37,247 bases of DNA, taken from contig SJPJ01000001.1 in NCBI GenBank assembly GCA_007859835.1, positions 8,123,072 to 8,160,318 of the forward strand. The letters are read 5' to 3'. The notes beneath the pieces are model-generated. The model did no database searches and was not told where the DNA came from. It saw nothing but the letters and a program-made list of their open reading frames with translations. Below, piece after piece: positions 34,557-37,247 of this stretch. Numbering within the stretch: the first letter of the stretch is position 1; every line of letters starts with the position of its first letter. The translations under genes were made by a program, and so were the position numbers. Origin of the DNA: Novipirellula herctigrandis (GTDB taxonomy: Bacteria > Planctomycetota > Planctomycetia > Pirellulales > Pirellulaceae).

Positions 34557-37247
34557 TTAGGTCCAGTCCGCAACAATACTGATTCCAACGTGGTATTTTT
34601 CACCGTCTGGGGAACAATGCCTAACGTTACCAAGTACGTCCATTGCTTGACCCTGCGGAGTCGTCAATTGCAAGCGGATGTGGCTCGCCACAATGGGTTC
34701 TGAGCAAACCAGGCCCATCCCGTCTTTGGAGATGTCGCGAGTCACGGCGTCGAGTTGAGTACCGGCAGGGCACAGATGGTCGTCGAGCAACTGAACCGCA
34801 ACCGATACTTGCACCTCGTCGACGATGTCTGCCAGAGATTGGTTATGACGTTGTCGCACTCGCTTTTCGGAACGCTTCGCCACCGCGCCTGCATCAAGCA
34901 CTGGTACAGGATCGATTATGGCCCACGCCGGCAGTGAGGTTGAGAGCATCGTGGCGAAATAACTTGCCCGTGCTGCCCAGATAACAAAGCCAACGGAAAC
35001 GGCGCCTGACGTCACGACGGCTGTGCCAGCAGCCAACTCTAACGACGAATCATGGTTTTGCAGATCATCCATGACGGAGTTCAGCTGATGGAACAACGAT
35101 CCAGTGTCAAATTCAAAAAACGCTGAGAGGTAAAGCGAATTTGAATGACGGCGGTCATCGATGTTGATTTGCGAATAGGTAGCGTGTCGAGCAGAGTGTT
35201 CGCTCAAAGCGTCTCTCTCGCCTTCGGAGTCGACGATGGCTTCGTTCGAAACAGGTGCAACGCTCACGCCGAGTACTGGCTCCGCCGGATTGACTTGCTT
35301 CACCTGTCTTGGCGTTTCGACTTCAATAGAAATTAGCGATTCCGGCATTCCCACAATTGCCGTTGGTTCGTCAAGTGCGTTTTCGTCATCTTCGGATTCT
35401 TCCTCCACAGGATCCACGACTTCAGGATCTGGATCAGGTTCGGTAGCGGGTGTCCCAAAGACATCGTTGACGGTGATGGTCACCGTTGTGGCTATTGATA
35501 CATCCGTGCCGTCACTTACCATATACACAAAGTTGTCGGTTCCCGAGAATCCATTTGCAGCGATATATGTAAAGGAACCATCAGCGGCCAAAGTGAAGGT
35601 TCCATTGGCCGGCCCCGTCACAAGCAAAACGCTCAAGGTACCGCTATCCACGTCAGAATCGTTAGCGAGAATGCCGGGCGAATTAACGTTGAGCATAGAA
35701 TCGTTGTCGACTTCAAAGCTGTCCGAAATCGAAATCGGCGCATCGTTCGTAGGTGTAATAACAAAGTCAAACATGCCTACTACGGCAAGCGATCCGTCTT
35801 CACCGCCATCCGCCATCGAGAATCCAAAGGAATCGCCAATGGTCTCGCTGCCATCGTGATCATAAGTCATATTACCAGCGTCAATATCGGCTTGAGTGAA
35901 CGTGTCACCCAGTTGAAGGATACCGAAACCGCTCAGGTTCAAGGTCCCGTTTGCGATGCTATTGGTCACCGTGAACGTTAGACCGGCACCGCTATCATCC
36001 ACGTCCCCTTCGTTGAGCATGGTCGTGGTAATGGTCGTACCAATTGATCCTTCGAGAACCGTAGCACCTGTGTTCGTGGCGATCGTCGGTGATTCGTTCG
36101 CATCGGTCACCGTCACAGCGATCGCTTGTGTATCGGTCCTCGTTGAATCAGAGACTTGCACCGTCACGTCATAAATATTGTCACCGCCGACATCGGTAGG
36201 TGTCTCGTAGTCGGGAACTGACAAGAAGGTTAGCACCCCAGTCGCGTTGTCGATCGTGAATTTCGTCGCATCAACCCCGCCTGCGATCGAATAAGTCAAC
36301 GTTTCGGCTGGCAGATCCGCATCGGTGGCCGATACCGTGGTTACCGAAAGACCATTTTCGGAAACACTGACGATCGAGGATGCGCCACCGCCATCGGAAA
36401 TAATCACCGGGTCATTGTCGTTGACGGCATTGATGTTGATCGTCATGACCGTTGTATCGAAACTGCCGTCCGCCGATGTTGCTCTGACGATAATGTTGTG
36501 AACCGCTGCGGACTCGCGATCAAGAAGAGTGCCGTCGGCCACGGTGACCACGCCACTCGCACCGTCAATCGCGAACCGTCCGCCAGCATTATCGTCGAGC
36601 GAGTAGAGAATCGTGTTATTAGTTGCATCGGCATCCGAAGCAAACGCGGTCACGGCAACCGTCGTTCCGTTCGCGGCATTTTCGTTAACGGAATTGGCAG
36701 TAGCGTCGTTGTCGGTAATCGTTCCTACGTCAAATTCATCAACGTCATTGACGCTGATCGTCATCAGTTGCGTGTTCGAACTGCCATCGCTGCTGGCGGC
36801 CCGCACCGTGATGTCGTGACTGGCTGCCGTTTCCCGGTCCAACAATGTACCGTCGGCCACGGTGACCACGCCGGTCGAACCGTCGATTGCGAACCGTCCG
36901 CCAGCGTTATCATCGAGCGAGTAAGTGATCACGTGATTGGTTGCATCGGCATCCGAAGCAAACGCGGTCACGGCAACCGTCGTTCCGTTCGCGGCATTTT
37001 CGTTAACGGAATTGGCAGTAGCGTCGTTGTCGGTAATCGTTCCTACGTCAAATTCATCAACGTCATTGACGCTGATCGTCATCAGTTGCGTATTCGAACT
37101 GCCATCGCTGCTGGCGGCTCGCACTGTAATGTCGTGACTGGCAGCGGTTTCTCGATTAAGCAAGGTACCGTCGGCCACGGTGACCACGCCGGTCGAACCG
37201 TCGATCGTAAACCGTCCACTAGCATCGTCGTCGAGCGAGTAGAGAAT
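34557..37247 (-). CDS. Second giant surface protein with cadherin repeats and PilZ tail, 3' part
   Basis: The frame is open to the right edge, so the last 896 residues are seen and the N-terminus is missing. It starts with tandem ~106-residue cadherin-type repeats (NENAANGTTVAVTAF, YSLDDNAGGRFAIDG, GVVTVADGTLLDRE). A different cadherin repeat, a CSPG-like repeat (FTQADIDAGNMTYDHDGSE) and an Ig/VCBS-like repeat (GILANDSDVDSG) follow. After an acidic linker come the SAFFEFDTGSLF segment, the membrane stretch TSGAVSVGFVIWAARAS and a PilZ domain with RVRQR and RDISKDG. The last ~500 residues are paralogous to the end of the neighbouring giant protein (21971-34237), with the last ~190 about 80% alike by eye. 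The role is probably the same: a surface adhesin with a cytoplasmic cyclic-di-GMP receptor. Confidence 0.87.
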   Translation of the reverse strand: MLYSLDDDASGRFTIDGSTGVVTVADGTLLNRETAASHDITVRAASSDGSSNTQLMTISVNDVDEFDVGTITDNDATANSVNENAANGTTVAVTAFASDADATNHVITYSLDDNAGGRFAIDGSTGVVTVADGTLLDRETAASHDITVRAASSDGSSNTQLMTISVNDVDEFDVGTITDNDATANSVNENAANGTTVAVTAFASDADATNNTILYSLDDNAGGRFAIDGASGVVTVADGTLLDRESAAVHNIIVRATSADGSFDTTVMTININAVNDNDPVIISDGGGASSIVSVSENGLSVTTVSATDADLPAETLTYSIAGGVDATKFTIDNATGVLTFLSVPDYETPTDVGGDNIYDVTVQVSDSTRTDTQAIAVTVTDANESPTIATNTGATVLEGSIGTTITTTMLNEGDVDDSGAGLTFTVTNSIANGTLNLSGFGILQLGDTFTQADIDAGNMTYDHDGSETIGDSFGFSMADGGEDGSLAVVGMFDFVITPTNDAPISISDSFEVDNDSMLNVNSPGILANDSDVDSGTLSVLLVTGPANGTFTLAADGSFTYIAANGFSGTDNFVYMVSDGTDVSIATTVTITVNDVFGTPATEPDPDPEVVDPVEEESEDDENALDEPTAIVGMPESLISIEVETPRQVKQVNPAEPVLGVSVAPVSNEAIVDSEGERDALSEHSARHATYSQINIDDRRHSNSLYLSAFFEFDTGSLFHQLNSVMDDLQNHDSSLELAAGTAVVTSGAVSVGFVIWAARASYFATMLSTSLPAWAIIDPVPVLDAGAVAKRSEKRVRQRHNQSLADIVDEVQVSVAVQLLDDHLCPAGTQLDAVTRDISKDGMGLVCSEPIVASHIRLQLTTPQGQAMDVLGNVRHCSPDGEKYHVGISIVADWT
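36622..37247 (-). repeat. Tandem 318-bp cadherin repeat units, nearly identical DNA
   Basis: Bases 36622-36773 recur at 36940-37091 with no difference that I can see over about 150 bases; the surrounding sequence differs by a few bases. The period of 318 bp equals 106 codons. The array continues past the window edge. Confidence 0.85.

Overview
The window looks like a chromosomal segment of a marine planctomycete, probably Pirellulaceae (Rhodopirellula-like). The signs are: a giant protein with an N-terminal LEPR-XLL-like motif and a DUF4347 domain; PEP-CTERM secreted proteins; a planctomycete-type ECF sigma factor overlapping a FecR/LamG anti-sigma-like protein; and sulfatases next to a family 51 glycoside hydrolase. 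This assignment rests on family knowledge, not on a database search.

Layout. Bases 1-805 hold the 3' part of a REP-associated (Y1-type) transposase. Bases 806-3855 are a mosaic of five sequence blocks, repeated in the same orientation as partial copies; they include two extra copies of the transposase 3' end. On the minus strand at 3862-6699 are two PEP-CTERM proteins that share a C-terminal domain, one carrying a BNR_4 beta-propeller of the ulvan-lyase type; a terminator hairpin lies between them. Bases 7200-9496 (minus) are the sigma/FecR-LamG pair. Bases 9952-12633 (plus) encode a hybrid sensor kinase with four PAS domains. Bases 13110-19064 (plus) are a carbohydrate cluster: GH51 arabinofuranosidase followed by two different sulfatases.

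The right half (19261-37247, all minus) holds, in transcription order, the end of one giant repeat protein (34557 to beyond the window edge), a complete 4088-residue giant repeat protein (21971-34237), and a membrane PAS-GGDEF-HD-GYP protein (19261-21753). Both giant proteins end in the same module: an acidic linker, a membrane segment and a PilZ domain with the full cyclic-di-GMP signature (RxxxR then DxSxxG). A surface protein thousands of residues long that carries its own second-messenger receptor, next to a gene for an enzyme of that messenger, is the best candidate here for an undescribed system: an adhesin controlled from inside the cell through its own C-terminus.

The left half suggests degradation of sulfated algal polysaccharide (lyase-like propeller, arabinofuranosidase, sulfatases) with its own extracytoplasmic sensing. 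Short tandem duplications of 16-20 bp are scattered through several intergenic gaps, and one lies inside a sulfatase signal-peptide region.
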